A stretch of DNA of 64,000 nucleotides from the NCBI GenBank assembly GCA_002633005.1, contig NMRA01000007.1, positions 1,605,697 through 1,669,696 on the forward strand, read 5' to 3'. Within the stretch, counting starts at the first letter, position 1; each line of letters opens with the position of its first letter. Source of the stretch: Phoronis australis (Eukaryota; Phoronida; Phoronidae). The position numbers and the translations under genes are program-made. Below are positions 22,831 to 33,711 of the stretch, piece by piece. The notes beneath the pieces were generated by a model, which ran no database searches, was not told where the DNA came from, and saw only the letters and a program-made list of their open reading frames with translations.

Positions 22831-23344
22831 ACGTCGTCAAGAGTGAAAATAGAATACTTAAATGAGTACGCGCAATAAACCTCATTGTACTGTACTTATA
22901 CGCTACGAAAAATAAGACACATAATTTCCATAAAAATGATATCTTAATTCAATGAAATTTTTCTCTCATGCCCTCTTACTTGTAAATCACCGATCTCCAG
23001 TTTGAATGCGGGTATCCTGTCGTCAGGATCTTTGAATTGAGAATTATATTCAGTTACCAGTGGTAACCTACTTTAGCAGACGATGATTTCCCGGTCGAAG
23101 CTTAGCGTGAAAAAAACGTGTTTTAAGCTATAATAGTTGGTAAACCTTAATTTATAAATTCAATTTATTTCTATTATATTTAAGTTTTCAATTGGTTTTG
23201 AGTAAAAGCATTATTTGACAAAAATAGCTCGGCTTTTCTTAAAAGGTCACGGGCCTCTGACATAGAAAGTAGTTACAAAGCTGTGGAGAGTCAGAAAAGG
23301 TAAATCGATTCATTGCAATGTTTCTCGTTTAGTATGTGGTATAA

Positions 23345-23508
23345 ATAGATTATTACATGTTCTCAGCCGTTATCCCCCTTATCTAGAGCCCTCGTGGATT
23401 TTGGAGAATTATCACCCTAGGGGCTAACGCCCCTCGGGCGATAATTCTCCAAAATCCACTCGGGCTCTAGATAACGGGGGATAACGACTTCGCCATGTAA
23501 TAATCTAT
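23345..23508. mobile_element. Palindromic MITE, 164 bp
   Basis: ATAGATTATTACATG at the left mirrors CATGTAATAATCTAT at the right. Inside, CCGTTATCCCCC, TATCTAGAGCC, GTGGATTTTGGAGAATTATC and their complements form a near-complete hairpin with a short GGGGC/GCCCC loop. No coding frame. Confidence 0.85.
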
Positions 23509-23764
23509 GTTTATTAACCAGTCGTGTCGTTACACTTTAGTTCATGTGAGAAATTAAGTTACGAAACCAATGTAGTCCAAGGAATTTATTGCATCCTATA
23601 ATGAATTATTATTGTGTGGTATCACTTTTGTAAACTGGTATAGATATCACAGATTGCTTGTAAATCCCCATAAGCACTGAACGTACACCAAGGAAAGCGT
23701 AAGGGAGAGTTACCGTTGTCGTACCACTTAAAGGGACACTACCATTTTTACGACCGAAAAACGC

Positions 23765-24306
23765 ATTTTGGGACTATTGTTGGATGAGATAGACTTTAGA
23801 AGTTATTTGCTTTGATCACAGCTATTAAACAACAAAATCCATTGTCTTTGTGAGTTTATTTCAAATCGCCAATTCTCGACTGTGTATGCCAGACATTCGC
23901 TGAAAACAAGGCAGGTTCTGCTATTTAACGCGTGGTATCACGGCTCAGCGGCCGCATCGTGTGTGCGTTGACATTGGGAGATCATTTTAACTCCCATAAT
24001 TTATCGAATATTTTGTAACAGCTTGCAAAGAAGTACAGCGGCTAAGTAGGATTACATCAAAACAAATTAACGCGGAGAGCATTCTAACACTATTTACAAA
24101 GCATAATGTTTATTTTTCTGACTTTTCCACTTGCACACATTATTTAATGTTGATAACCAAGATGTCAGCATATCACATAAGACCGGTTGTCCGCATAATA
24201 CTGTAAATGGAATTTCGTGAAATCCTTTGAAACCGTGGCTTCATAATCTTGCTAATACTCTTCAAGAGAGAACTAAACACCGCCACCCATTTTATACTTC
24301 GTACAA
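23765..24306 (+). repeat. Dispersed repeat, copy 2
   Basis: Collinear with the left edge of the window. It carries one diverged copy of the minisatellite unit (around 23,777-23,806, with a TTAGAAG variant) where the left-edge copy has at least seven. It is preceded by a block starting AAAGGGACACTACC that is not visible in copy 1. Confidence 0.85.
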
Positions 24307-24867
24307 ACCATATTTCCTCCGAGTACACATAGCACAAGCGATATCAAGTAACAAGAAGTAACTGCACGATTGGACACAACTAGTTTCTCATACAGATTAG
24401 ATGCGACTTCGGGGTTTGGAGAGAACCAACAGTAACCGTAATTGCTTGAAACCACGCTCAGTAAATTGCCGGGATTGACCCAGCGGGTTATTTTGTGCAC
24501 CAAGGATGGTCTCAAACGATAACACCATAATCTCAGACAGAGTTCTTCCGTTAAACTTTGAATCACTTCTAATCTGCGAACGAAGCAAGTCGAGACAAGT
24601 TTTCCGGTCATTTTTTTACAGCAAGTGGCCCTATAACCAGTTCACTTGGTATTTGACTAACCCGAGGCACGGTGGTTTGGAATATCTTAAAACGACTATA
24701 AACCCGCCTTTCTTCACAAAAACTTTTGATTTAGACAATTTACAGTTATAAAATCGTGAGGTGCTTTCAGGGCTGCGAAAGAACCGGCATTTCAATATTG
24801 AATAAGAGGAGGCTCTAAAATATGGCTTTTCACATTTTGTGCGTTGCGCATGCTCAAGAAATAACAA

Positions 24868-25065
24868 GTCCAGCCTCCCGTTCAGTAACGCCAGGACCTC
24901 GCTAAAAAGCAAGACTTCGCGAGATTACGCGAGATATTTCCGTGTATTTTAAATGAGAATACGTGGCTTTGACTAGGTTTTAGCTAAAATACACGGCAAT
25001 ATCTCGTGTAATCTCGCGAAGTCTTGCTTTTTAGCGAGGTTCTAGCGTTACTGAATGGGAGGCAG
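24868..25065. mobile_element. Palindromic MITE family C, full copy
   Basis: Arms of about 75 bp: CCTCGCTAAAAAGCAAGACT, CGCGAGATTACGCGAGATAT and CCGTGTATTTT recur inverted as AAAATACACGGCAATATCTC, ending CGTTACTGAATGGGAGGC. Related fragments lie at 35.04 and 50.1 kb. Flanking TATAAACCCGCCTT pieces at 24,699 and 25,149 are also inverted, suggesting a nested or larger element. Confidence 0.85.
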
Positions 25066-26523
25066 AATTCTCTTCTCATTTGAATAAGGAACAAGTTGAG
25101 ACAAATTTCATAGCGGTAAGTGGTCTAAACCAAACGTTCACTTCTTGGACGGAAGGCGGGTTTATGACCTTTTAATCGCTATATGGTCAGTTTTAAATTC
25201 TTTTCTGTGAGCCCCGTACACTCTTATTGAGAAATAATGTATAGCCACGCAATGAGGTCATCACTCCTTCTATAAGCGAAAACGTGCATTTTGAGAACAT
25301 TTAAAAATGCAACGACTTCGTCCACCATTCTTCTCATGGATTTTTGCCAATCAACCGCGACCAAAATGTTGTATAAGAGCTGAGAATTTCACGTTTGAAT
25401 TAATGGTTTCGTTCACACCAGAATCCAAAGACCCTGAATCTGTGCCCATATAGTAATATACTCGAATGTAAGGCCACGACCAGATATACCAAATTTTAGG
25501 ATACTAGTTACTTGTCTCCCGGAGCTGTTGTATTGAGAAAAAATCTGAGTTTCAGAAATTGTTGTGCACAAGGAGGGCCAAATACGCCAAACTTCGACAC
25601 TGTAAATTCCCGAAAACAGCTGTGGTTCGCATTGTTTCCTAGTATTAGATAAGGTAACGCGGAGACAACATATAACAAGTGATAATTTAACAGGAATAAG
25701 AAAGCATGACTTAAACAAACTGTTTTCCACTGCATGATACTTTGAAATGTTAATACATGTATAAGTGACTCATATGCCCCCTGTAGGCATTTTCCAAAAA
25801 ATCACAAAAATAGAAACTAACTAAACTATAGGATTCCTTGACTAAAATAACTGAATGTGAACCTTGCTAATGGAAAACGACAACAATGTATGGCCTCTTC
25901 TAAACAAAGAGACACCACAAATCTCTACTCACCACAAACAATTTCCAACAGACAATAAGCCTACTATAAATACAAAGTTGCCTAAAACGGGCTCAGAATA
26001 TAATGTATGGCATAATTACTTGACAAAAGAAAGCTAGATTTACCCTTTATCAAAGACATCTATCTATGAAGCAACTCTTTCATAAAAAATTGACTCACTC
26101 ATGCCAAAAAGTCTACACAGGAAGACAGTAAGTTGGCATCCTACCAGAACCTTTAGATCAAGTTTTCCAAAATAAATAAGTGTTTAATAAACTACAACTG
26201 TTCTTTACGGGCCATGTTATGAGCTGAGGGTCGCTCTGTAGTCATCACCATTTATGGTTTCTACAGTGCTCGATTGGTCAGATAGCGACATCTGATGTCC
26301 ATGCATTTACCATGTGTGGGAAGTTACAGCATCGCCTTAGCCAAACAGAAGGCAGAAGTATCGGTGGTGTGTAATAACATTTATCCACGCATTTAATGAC
26401 ATAGCATCGCGCGTATAGGGTAAAAATAACTTAGACAGATTACACTTGCAGCAAACGTCGACTGTTAACTTTCAAGCTGACATTCAAATGGCACAGATTC
26501 TAGTAGTGACTCGCCTTCTAAAG
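25066..26523. other. Intergenic, no recognised gene
   Basis: AT-rich 3' flank of the NT5C1A-like gene. Overlapping minus-strand frames at 25.4-25.7 kb have no splice or family support. No canonical AATAAA was noted close to the NT5C1A stop. Confidence 0.45.
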
Positions 26524-26925
26524 TTACGAATTGTCGACACCATTGGGAGAGGTTTTCGGTGGTGGCCCCATGTTCTCGCGTTCCGCTTCTGCAAGTTCCA
26601 ATTCTCGTGCAATACCGTGAATCACGTGACCTGCGGGAGTACCGTACGCGGCGGCGCTCTGAACATGCTTTGTCTGGTCATCAAAAAAAATATGCGGTTT
26701 AATTGACTCCAAGATCGGTCCCTTTGGTGCGCCAGCTAGGAAATGCACTTCGTCAATATGCAGCCCCCAGGAACGCAATGTCAACAGCGCGCGCTCACCA
26801 GCGCTGGCAGCGCTCCTAGCTGTAACGATGTACGTGCGCAGAGGACTTTTAGCATCAATGAGGTTGTTGTCGCGGAATTTCTTTTGCATACGCCCCAAAG
26901 CTTCGGCAAATTTCTTTAGAGGCCC
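26524..26925 (-). CDS. NT5C1A: NT5C1A-like terminal exon
   Basis: Acceptor TGTTTACAG. 133 codons and TAA, holding [44 protein letters not shown] and PHIFFDDQ. Confidence 0.93.
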   Translation of the reverse strand, partial: GPLKKFAEALGRMQKKFRDNNLIDAKSPLRTYIVTARSAASAGERALLTLRSWGLHIDEVHFLAGAPKGPILESIKPHIFFDDQTKHVQSAAAYGTPAGHVIHGIARELELAEAERENMGPPPKTSPNGVDNS

Positions 26926-29859
26926 CTGTAAACACCGAAAAAAACACTGATAAAAAGAGCCACACGTTTTCAGTAATCGTTAAGGAGCAGTAGAAGCATG
27001 CAACATCGACTTCTCCCAAAACATTTTAAGAGTTTTCCGTTGATTTTTTGTTTTATCCAACCAAACAAGATTACACGTTGCATGACAGGCGCATTAGTGC
27101 AGTCTTTCGGTTTTAAATAGGTGATAACTTAAGTTTCGCTAATTGACAATTTCCACTTACCCCCTGTAAGGGTGTGTTCACGTGGTCTTTCTCCCACTTA
27201 AAGAAAGCTGGAAGCCCACCCGCCTTTCCTATGCGTTCTGTTTCGTCGGCAAAAAGTACCGCGTCTAAATCAAAGGCGACTCGTAGCTGCTTCTTGATGG
27301 GGTTCTCCACCTTCTGTTTCGACAGCGATGCCGAAGCGATTCCTGGAATTTAAATAAGGGCCTGCAACCTCAAGATAGATGAAGTTTGAGACGGTTTAAA
27401 TGGCCTACGATACACCGTAAAGGCTCTACCAAGAATACAGAACAACCGTGGGAAACTATCCATTACGCTTCCCTGCTGTTCATGAATTATGAAAATAGAA
27501 AAATTAAAAGAAAACAAGTCCCGTGTAGCATGAGAGCAAGTACATGTACGCCGGACTGATTGTTGAACAGCACAGACTCACGGCTCTTGCCTTGACGCCA
27601 ATTGTCGGCAATGGTTTTCAAAGATGGTGCTGAATGGAGATTTAACATGGGGCGTTACCGTAGGCGTAAGGCTATTCTCAAGAAAAGTTAAGGTCATTAC
27701 GTGCATCGTTTATAATGTATCGCCATAAAGACTTGCGGGAATTAGCTTCATCGCGAGTGTCTGCCGTCTACAAAAAAGCTGTATTTCGCCGTTTGAGGGT
27801 AAAAGAATCAATTCGATTCTTGTTTTCAGTCTGATAAAATCGGTCTCATAATATTCTTTACTGTTAAAGGATTCTAGTTTCCTTACTAATAAGAGTAGCG
27901 AAACCATCAAGAAAACGCGTGCTTCAGAGTTTAATGGGTTAGCCAAACAAGTGCACAAGCGTTGCCGGCTCATTCGGCAATAGTAAAGATCAGATGAGCG
28001 TGGTAATGTTTTAAACTTCAAAGCGCTTCGACTGGGAATTCAACATGGACAGGTAAACAGCGTCGAAATTCAGCTTTAACTGTGATCTACTCTTTTCATT
28101 TCTAACATGCAATTCGATCATTACCCATTTTCAGTGCTTCTTCGACTTCCTCAGGATGAGAGGTCAGGAATAAAGTAGCGTTGTAGGCTTGTAAATAACT
28201 GTCTACAGGATTGACGCCCCCTGTTAGGCACATACGCTCGATGTTCAGATCTGAAAGCAAGGTGGAGTTCACAACATGACACCAGTCATAGCCTAACCAA
28301 ACTCGCATTTATCAAGAATATAAGACAGAAGCAAAACACTACTATAGTGCCACTTTGTGATAAACAACTGTTAGTACATGCTGAATGGGCAGAGGAGGAT
28401 TGCAACAAATTTATGTGCGTTTTCATTTTGAAGAATGAAAAGACAATGCATTAAAATTCCGACAGCATCCTGATAACGCAAATGTATCTTCGTATAACTA
28501 CAAGTCGCCCAGAAATCGTCAACTGTCGAACGAATAATTTTAAGTAAAGGCAGAACAGTATTTAAACGGAGACAGCTTTTCATCGTCTTAGACTAGGTAC
28601 AGACGGCGAGCTCCCATACCTGCCTCAAATGCAAGAAAGAAAAAGCGCATAGTTACCTATTCCTTACGTCAGCCAACACTAATTAATGTGTATCATTTTA
28701 CTCATACCTGAATGGAAAAAATCCAAAACCTGCAAAATTTTTGAAGAAAGTTGCAGGTCCAATGGGAGCTACATCACAGTTTGTCAATTTTTTCATTTCA
28801 GATTTTCATGTATCTCGTTTATTTCATTTTCGGCTATTGCAACTATGCGTCGCTTGTAGGGACCAGTTGGGCTAGTTCATTCAAATGCAGTCTTATTTTC
28901 CTTCGTTGAATGAAATGGCAAGTAATACAGCTGATCGTGTTCCCTGTTTCTAAGGCAAATGGAACGTGTCACTGTGATCTCCATTACCGAACGGCTAAAT
29001 CTCACTGGCCGATAAAGCTTATTAACCAAGCATGTTGACATCTCACCTCGTCCCTCCTGAGGGTTTACAAGATGACAAATCAATAGAAATTCGCCCTTCA
29101 GTGTCTCGCAAGGTAAAATCTTACGCTTAATCTACAGCAGGCATGAGCTAACCTTCACTTGAGGCAGCAGGATAGGCTCGCAACAGTTTATCTACGCCAG
29201 ATCTAAGCAGAAATCTAAGCACTCGTTCAAGGAGTACCCACTGTGATAATTAATAGACTTGATGAGTCGCACCCCCGCTTCGGCATGTACGTGACTCATC
29301 ATTATCACGTTGAAGATCTCTTGCTCGGTCGGGTCTATCCGCTTTAAAGCGGCATTCACGTGTTCCAACGCCTAGAGTGCAAAAACGGAACCAATGCTGA
29401 ATAATAAGCAGTGCAGTAATTATTTCAATACTAGTGTGCGTAAAAACAACATCTCATTTTCAAAGAAGTAGACCCACACTCGAAAACTGTACTGGTAACT
29501 TCGTTTCGAAATTATATACAGGCCCGTTTCACGTTAAATTAAAAGAACAGCGGCAGAGGCTTTTGCAGAATGGCTGGTCCTTCTAAAACACACCAAAGTA
29601 AATGAATTACGTTATTATTACTTAAGCATTTCAATGCCCGCTGATCTGGCGCGGTCTGGAAGTTTTCAACCGAAACGCACAATTAACTTACGGATATAAA
29701 CGGGAATGCGGTTCCAGGCTCAAGAGGCTCACTCTCGTGCGACATCTGGTGCTTAATATAACTGTCTAGTCCTTCATTCTTGAAGACGGCCGATTCTTCC
29801 TCTTGACTGAATAAGGCTGCACTGGACACAGCTATATTTACAGCCGACTTTGGAGAAGT
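26524..29859 (-). CDS. NT5C1A: Cytosolic 5'-nucleotidase IA-like, 5 exons, 5' incomplete
   Basis: Exons 29859-29692, 29371-29242, 28250-28125, 27342-27161 and 26925-26524 join in phase to 335 codons plus TAA. The protein aligns with cN-I from the conserved SPK(S/P)AVNIAVSS start to the end. cN-I dephosphorylates AMP to adenosine in the cytosol using a HAD fold. Visible motifs: AFDLDAVLF (residues 165-172, nucleophile Asp166 and Asp168), TYIVTARSA (233-241) and HIFFDDQ (280-286). In vertebrate cN-I motif I reads FDGDAV; here the middle residue is Leu. The C-terminus carries a 30-residue Glu/Pro-rich tail. The first coding exon, with the ATG, should lie upstream (above 29,859) and was not identified. 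Confidence 0.92.
27161..27342 (-). CDS. NT5C1A: NT5C1A-like exon with catalytic motif I
   Basis: Acceptor TTAAATTCCAG, donor AGGGG|GTAAGT. Encodes [20 protein letters not shown] and ends [10 protein letters not shown]. Confidence 0.92.
28125..28250 (-). CDS. NT5C1A: NT5C1A-like exon
   Basis: Acceptor TTGCTTTCAG, donor ATGG|GTAATG. Encodes [12 protein letters not shown] and a segment ending [10 protein letters not shown]. An alternative acceptor 42 bp upstream would insert 14 residues that the family lacks. Confidence 0.88.
29242..29371 (-). CDS. NT5C1A: NT5C1A-like exon
   Basis: Acceptor GCACTCTAG, donor CACA|GTGGGT. Encodes [10 protein letters not shown] through [12 protein letters not shown]. 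Stopping at CACA is needed to match the next exon and the family; the open frame itself runs further. Confidence 0.88.
29692..29859 (-). CDS. NT5C1A: NT5C1A-like exon (first found)
   Basis: Acceptor AACTGTTTCAG, donor ATATCC|GTAAGT, 56 codons, phase 0 at both ends. Encodes [13 protein letters not shown] and a segment ending PGTAFPFIS, both close to cN-I. Confidence 0.9.
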
Positions 29860-30202
29860 CTGAAACAGTTCATCAACATCTTGTTTTGTTTATTTTAATC
29901 TAATCGGCAACACATTTTTTTTCACTACAAGGGTGTTAAGTTTTAGGGACAGTCTAAAAACTACCCTTGGGTTTCATGGGCGGTAATCGTACCCTTTCCA
30001 TGGGTGGGCCGCAATGCACTTATCACTGACGCAACCCTTATTACAGTACACAAAACACTCCAAGAATTTTCAACACACGCGAAGCGCACAGAAGCTGAAC
30101 TTAATTGAGGTACATTTACTAACGGACAAAAACATTTTGTCGCGGTAAATTCGCCCCCATGCATGACAAGGGCCATCTGTTTTACGTGTGCACAATGTAA
30201 AA

Positions 30203-30310
30203 TCAGTATTGCTTTGCTTTCCTATGTTGTCTCACTTCAGCATTGTCAAACGTCGTTCCTAACAAGATGACCACAGAGTNTCCCACTTCCCTTGACATCA
30301 TCGTGCAAAC
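30203..30310 (-). CDS. Possible terminal exon, unrecognised
   Basis: On the minus strand an acceptor (CACCTACAG) opens a 35-codon frame (MMSREVG, SVVILLGTTFDNAEVRQHRK) that ends in TGA. The residue mix looks protein-like, but I cannot name a family, find an upstream exon, or link it to the NT5C1A-like gene. One base is N (30,280). Confidence 0.2.
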   Translation of the reverse strand, partial: VCTMMSREVGXSVVILLGTTFDNAEVRQHRKAKQY

Positions 30311-32301
30311 CTGTAGGTGTTCAAATGGAACCCTCCTGGGGTCCTCATATTAGTTTCCCACTAGACACAGCAGTATGGCTTCGACAGGCACAACTATGCA
30401 TCCTATAAAGAAAATTAGTGACTAAAGAATTTGCGGATCAACACCGAGTTGTTTTCTCATCTCGGTTCATGAAACTTACAGAGATGAATAAATTATACTC
30501 CACACGCACACGCACACACAGTGCCCAAACGAACACACGTTTACATGATATCACGGTGCCTTGTTGATTTCTTCTCGCAATCCACATCTTTCCAAGTCAT
30601 TAACAGATTCTTCTCGGGATCTCTTAAATCCCGGACATTTTTGCTTTCACCTGGAGAGCCTTCGCGTATGCACTTGGGGACAAATTGATAATTGTGAGTT
30701 GTATTATTACGTCTACTGTTTAATATGACAATCGATTTTTGAGTACTTTGTTTCAATTGACTAGTGGGGTGCATCCCATGAAAAACCTGCTGTCGAGTTG
30801 CGAATTTGCCATAAAACCTGGGTTTAGAGACTACTTGAAATACAAAGCATGGCGTAAACTAGTGAAGTACATCGTAAAACATATCTGTGGACTCGTTGAG
30901 GAGGAAGTTTCCGGATTGTCTGTGTGCATGCCTGTTTGTTGCTTGCTCGATATACACGTTTTCTTAGCCTAAGGGATATATGACCGAAAGGCCAGTGAAG
31001 ACATATTTTGTGTAGTTTTCCAACTGCAGGGCAATACACGTTATGCAACAAGATGATGACGATTATCTCCTGCTTCCTCTCACGAGTGAACTATCTTTAC
31101 AGCGTGTATCCTACACATGTACAGCCACTTACAAACAGATACTTTACCATACTTTTCAAACGAAGGCCCAAGGAAAACATGAAAACATAGACCTAGATTT
31201 CCAGGGCAAATTCAGTCAGATTCTAAAATTTAAAAAGACGCATTTTATGATGTGAAGTTGTCGGTTTCGGTTTTCACTAGAAGAAGGTTAGTAAACACAG
31301 TCCCACGTAAATCAATGCCATAGCCACCGTTGCAAATCGTTGAAACGAAGGTGACAAATAATTTAAATCTTGGTCACTTATTTTGATCAGAAATTTTATT
31401 AATCAATTTCTACAGTTCTACGGATTGTGATCTGACAGGAAACTAAATAAGGGGGCAGTTTATGTTCGTGCATTCATGAATATTTAACTTATAAATCACT
31501 GTATTTCAGAATGAATTACAACCCATCACTACGAAATAAAACATTCGAGGGGTGTATGAAAGAAACGCCAACTGAGTTGTGTTCCGTAAGGCTTAATTTT
31601 TGCTAGTTTGGCGTGGCACAAGTATTCGAGGGATATCGCCACGCCCCTACAAGCGAAAAATGCGATCTCACTATCTTTCACTCGCCATTATCTTGCGTTA
31701 GAGAGCCGGTCCGTTTGCAAAATAATCCAATGATTGCTTTGTCGTTTCCCAAATTATTACAAAATAGTCAATTTCTTATAAAGCTAAATGCTTGGGTAAG
31801 TATCTTCTACTGTCCCAGAAGTTAAAAACATCAAAAACAAAAATTACCAACGAATCATCCAGACTTGTAGTCACGAAAACTGAAAACCCTAAACATTGCT
31901 ATTTAAGTTACATACTTGGAACTAGAGTACTGCTGTTGTCTCTCAGTTAGTGATTAATTGCCACTGTTGTTTTCTTATTGAAAGGCGAATAGGTAAAAAC
32001 ATCCACATGTATTTAATAAAATAAAAGTGTATATAACACAACAACCCATCTATTAGGAAAAAATCAAGGTCATACCTCATTTTCATCTAAACAATCTTAA
32101 AGTGGCCCCTGTTAAATACCATTCATTGAAACACAAATAGAATCTAATAAATTATCACCCCTAATGAGACTCAAAAAATCTAAAAAGTCTTTTCATCACG
32201 ATTTTCTAATTTTTTTAATATTCTTCCACAGTCCTTAATTTGCCAGCCTTCAGCTGGCCAATGCAACTGGTCGCAGACTCTCGATAACAGTTTTGGCGAC
32301 C
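30311..32301. other. Intergenic, no recognised gene
   Basis: AT-rich, with a short CA-rich run near 30,501-30,521. The missing first exon of the NT5C1A-like gene may lie here; I could not identify it. Confidence 0.4.
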
Positions 32302-32514
32302 TCATTTTCGTTTTGACTTCCTGGAATTTTGGTGAAGTCTCATATGGCGAGCTGGCACCAACCTATGTGTCGAGCACTGTTCGAAGTTCAATAACTCCTT
32401 CAGACCAATCAAATCCTTTATGACACCGTATGTGCAAAGCTGGTCTATGCTCCCCAGAATAGAGCGGCCACCTGATGCACGCTGCATGGACTTCCGGACG
32501 GAAATGACAGACAG
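32302..32514 (-). pseudogene. In-frame SOCS-box-like extension after a TAA
   Basis: Seventy codons in the same frame as the ankyrin protein, starting directly after its TAA. Read across the stop, SLQ-stop-LSVISVRKSM lines up with the BC box SL(K/Q)HLCR-x-x-IRKSL, the stop taking the place of His; GSIDQLCTYGVIKDLI lines up less well with the Cul5 box. Either the stop is a recent nonsense change, a sequencing error, or it is read through. It then ends in a basic tail and a stop at 32,302. Confidence 0.6.
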
Positions 32515-33702
32515 TTATTGAAGAGACAAAGGGCTGTGAAGGTGGCGTCTCAGCATTCCGATATATCGAGGATCTACTTTATAAAACATCAGTTCTTCTG
32601 CGTCGATCCACTGCTCACCATGTATAGGATATCCACTAGCTTCAAGGAGGTGAAAAAATTGTACCAATTTCTCCGTAGAGTATTTGTTACGAGCCGGAAC
32701 TTGTTTCAAAAGAACGAAGCTTAATTTTCTGATTCTATGGTTACGATGTATGACGTATCGTGGGCATGCAATTTTGTCAGCATTGACAACTGCGCCATGC
32801 TTAATTAAGCACCGAACTATTTCCAAGGAAGGCTTCTTCTTGAGACAAGCCAAATCAACAGCACGCATACCCTTGCTAGTTACAGCATTGTAATTAGCCC
32901 AATAGTGTAGGAGAATGTCCACAATGACTTCCTTGGCGTCGTGTGCTGACACTGCAGAATGAAGTGGCGTAAAGCCATTCCCATCCTTGATGTTGACATG
33001 CGCACCAACCTTTAAAAGAAATTTAACAACTTCTTCTTGACCCGACCTCACAGCGAGATGGAGAGGGGTCATGTTTGAACGGTTCTGTGGCTGATTAACA
33101 TTCGCACCCAAACTCACCAGGCATTTAACAGCTTGAAGGCTGCTTTCAGAAGCCAAGCCAAGTGCAGGGCGCCCACTGCCGTCAACAATCAAGCCAGCAC
33201 CAGCTTTGTGCAACATTTGGATCATTTCAACATTTTCAGAGCGTATAGCGTAAAACAATGGTAATCGCTGGCTCCCAGGCTCTCCGGGAATGTCCGCGCG
33301 TCCAAGACAATCTACTTTAGCACCGTGCTCTAACAGAACTTTGACCACTTCCTTATGAGATGAGCGAACAGCCAAAGTCAGAGGTGACTCAGCTCCATTT
33401 TCGTAGCTCACAGCGGCCCCGGCTTTCAGTAACATTTTAACAATATTCAAGCGACCTTTTCTTGCCGCGTAGTGCAAGGGACCCCATCCGTCATTTCCAC
33501 ATAAATTTGAAGAGGCTCCATTCTTTAACAGAACATCCACTACTTTTTTGTGACCGTTTTCACAAGACACGTGAAGTGCTGTTCGTCCCCACAGCCCACA
33601 GCCTTTGTCTACACTGTCTGGGTATTCTTTCAGGATGATCTTCACTTCATTAGCTCTGCCTTCTTCCGCGGCAGAATGTAACGGCAACCAATTAAGCTCC
33701 AT
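32515..33702 (-). CDS. Ankyrin-repeat protein, ASB-like, single coding exon
   Basis: An uninterrupted 395-codon frame. About nine ankyrin repeats fill residues 6-310, with clear TALHVSCENGH, PLHYAARKGR, PLHLAVRSG and PLHSAVS cores. ASB proteins pair such repeats with a C-terminal SOCS box that recruits Elongin B/C and Cullin-5 to ubiquitinate a bound target. Here the frame reaches HSPLSLQ and then TAA (32,517-32,515), but the same frame continues with a SOCS-box-like sequence (see next entry). The coding region lacks introns; an acceptor-like TTTTGCAG ends three to four bases before a short upstream ATG, so a 5' UTR intron is possible. Which vertebrate ASB it matches is unclear. Confidence 0.9.
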   Translation of the reverse strand: MELNWLPLHSAAEEGRANEVKIILKEYPDSVDKGCGLWGRTALHVSCENGHKKVVDVLLKNGASSNLCGNDGWGPLHYAARKGRLNIVKMLLKAGAAVSYENGAESPLTLAVRSSHKEVVKVLLEHGAKVDCLGRADIPGEPGSQRLPLFYAIRSENVEMIQMLHKAGAGLIVDGSGRPALGLASESSLQAVKCLVSLGANVNQPQNRSNMTPLHLAVRSGQEEVVKFLLKVGAHVNIKDGNGFTPLHSAVSAHDAKEVIVDILLHYWANYNAVTSKGMRAVDLACLKKKPSLEIVRCLIKHGAVVNADKIACPRYVIHRNHRIRKLSFVLLKQVPARNKYSTEKLVQFFHLLEASGYPIHGEQWIDAEELMFYKVDPRYIGMLRRHLHSPLSLQ

Positions 33703-33709
33703 CGTTCAT
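33692..33709 (-). promoter_or_regulatory. Five-codon upstream ORF overlapping the ASB-like start
   Basis: ATGAACGATGGAGCTTAA starts seven bases before the main ATG in another frame and ends eight bases beyond it. Ribosomes starting at the first ATG would pass over the true start before stopping. It matters only if the mRNA includes this ATG; the TTTTGCAG just before it may be a splice acceptor whose exon begins exactly here. Confidence 0.5.
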
Positions 33710-33711
33710 CT

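Noticed and set aside
28251-28292. Longer version of the NT5C1A exon starting after GGTTAG
   Set aside because: Would add 14 residues absent from the family and does not fit the phase as well as the TTGCTTTCAG acceptor at 28,251.
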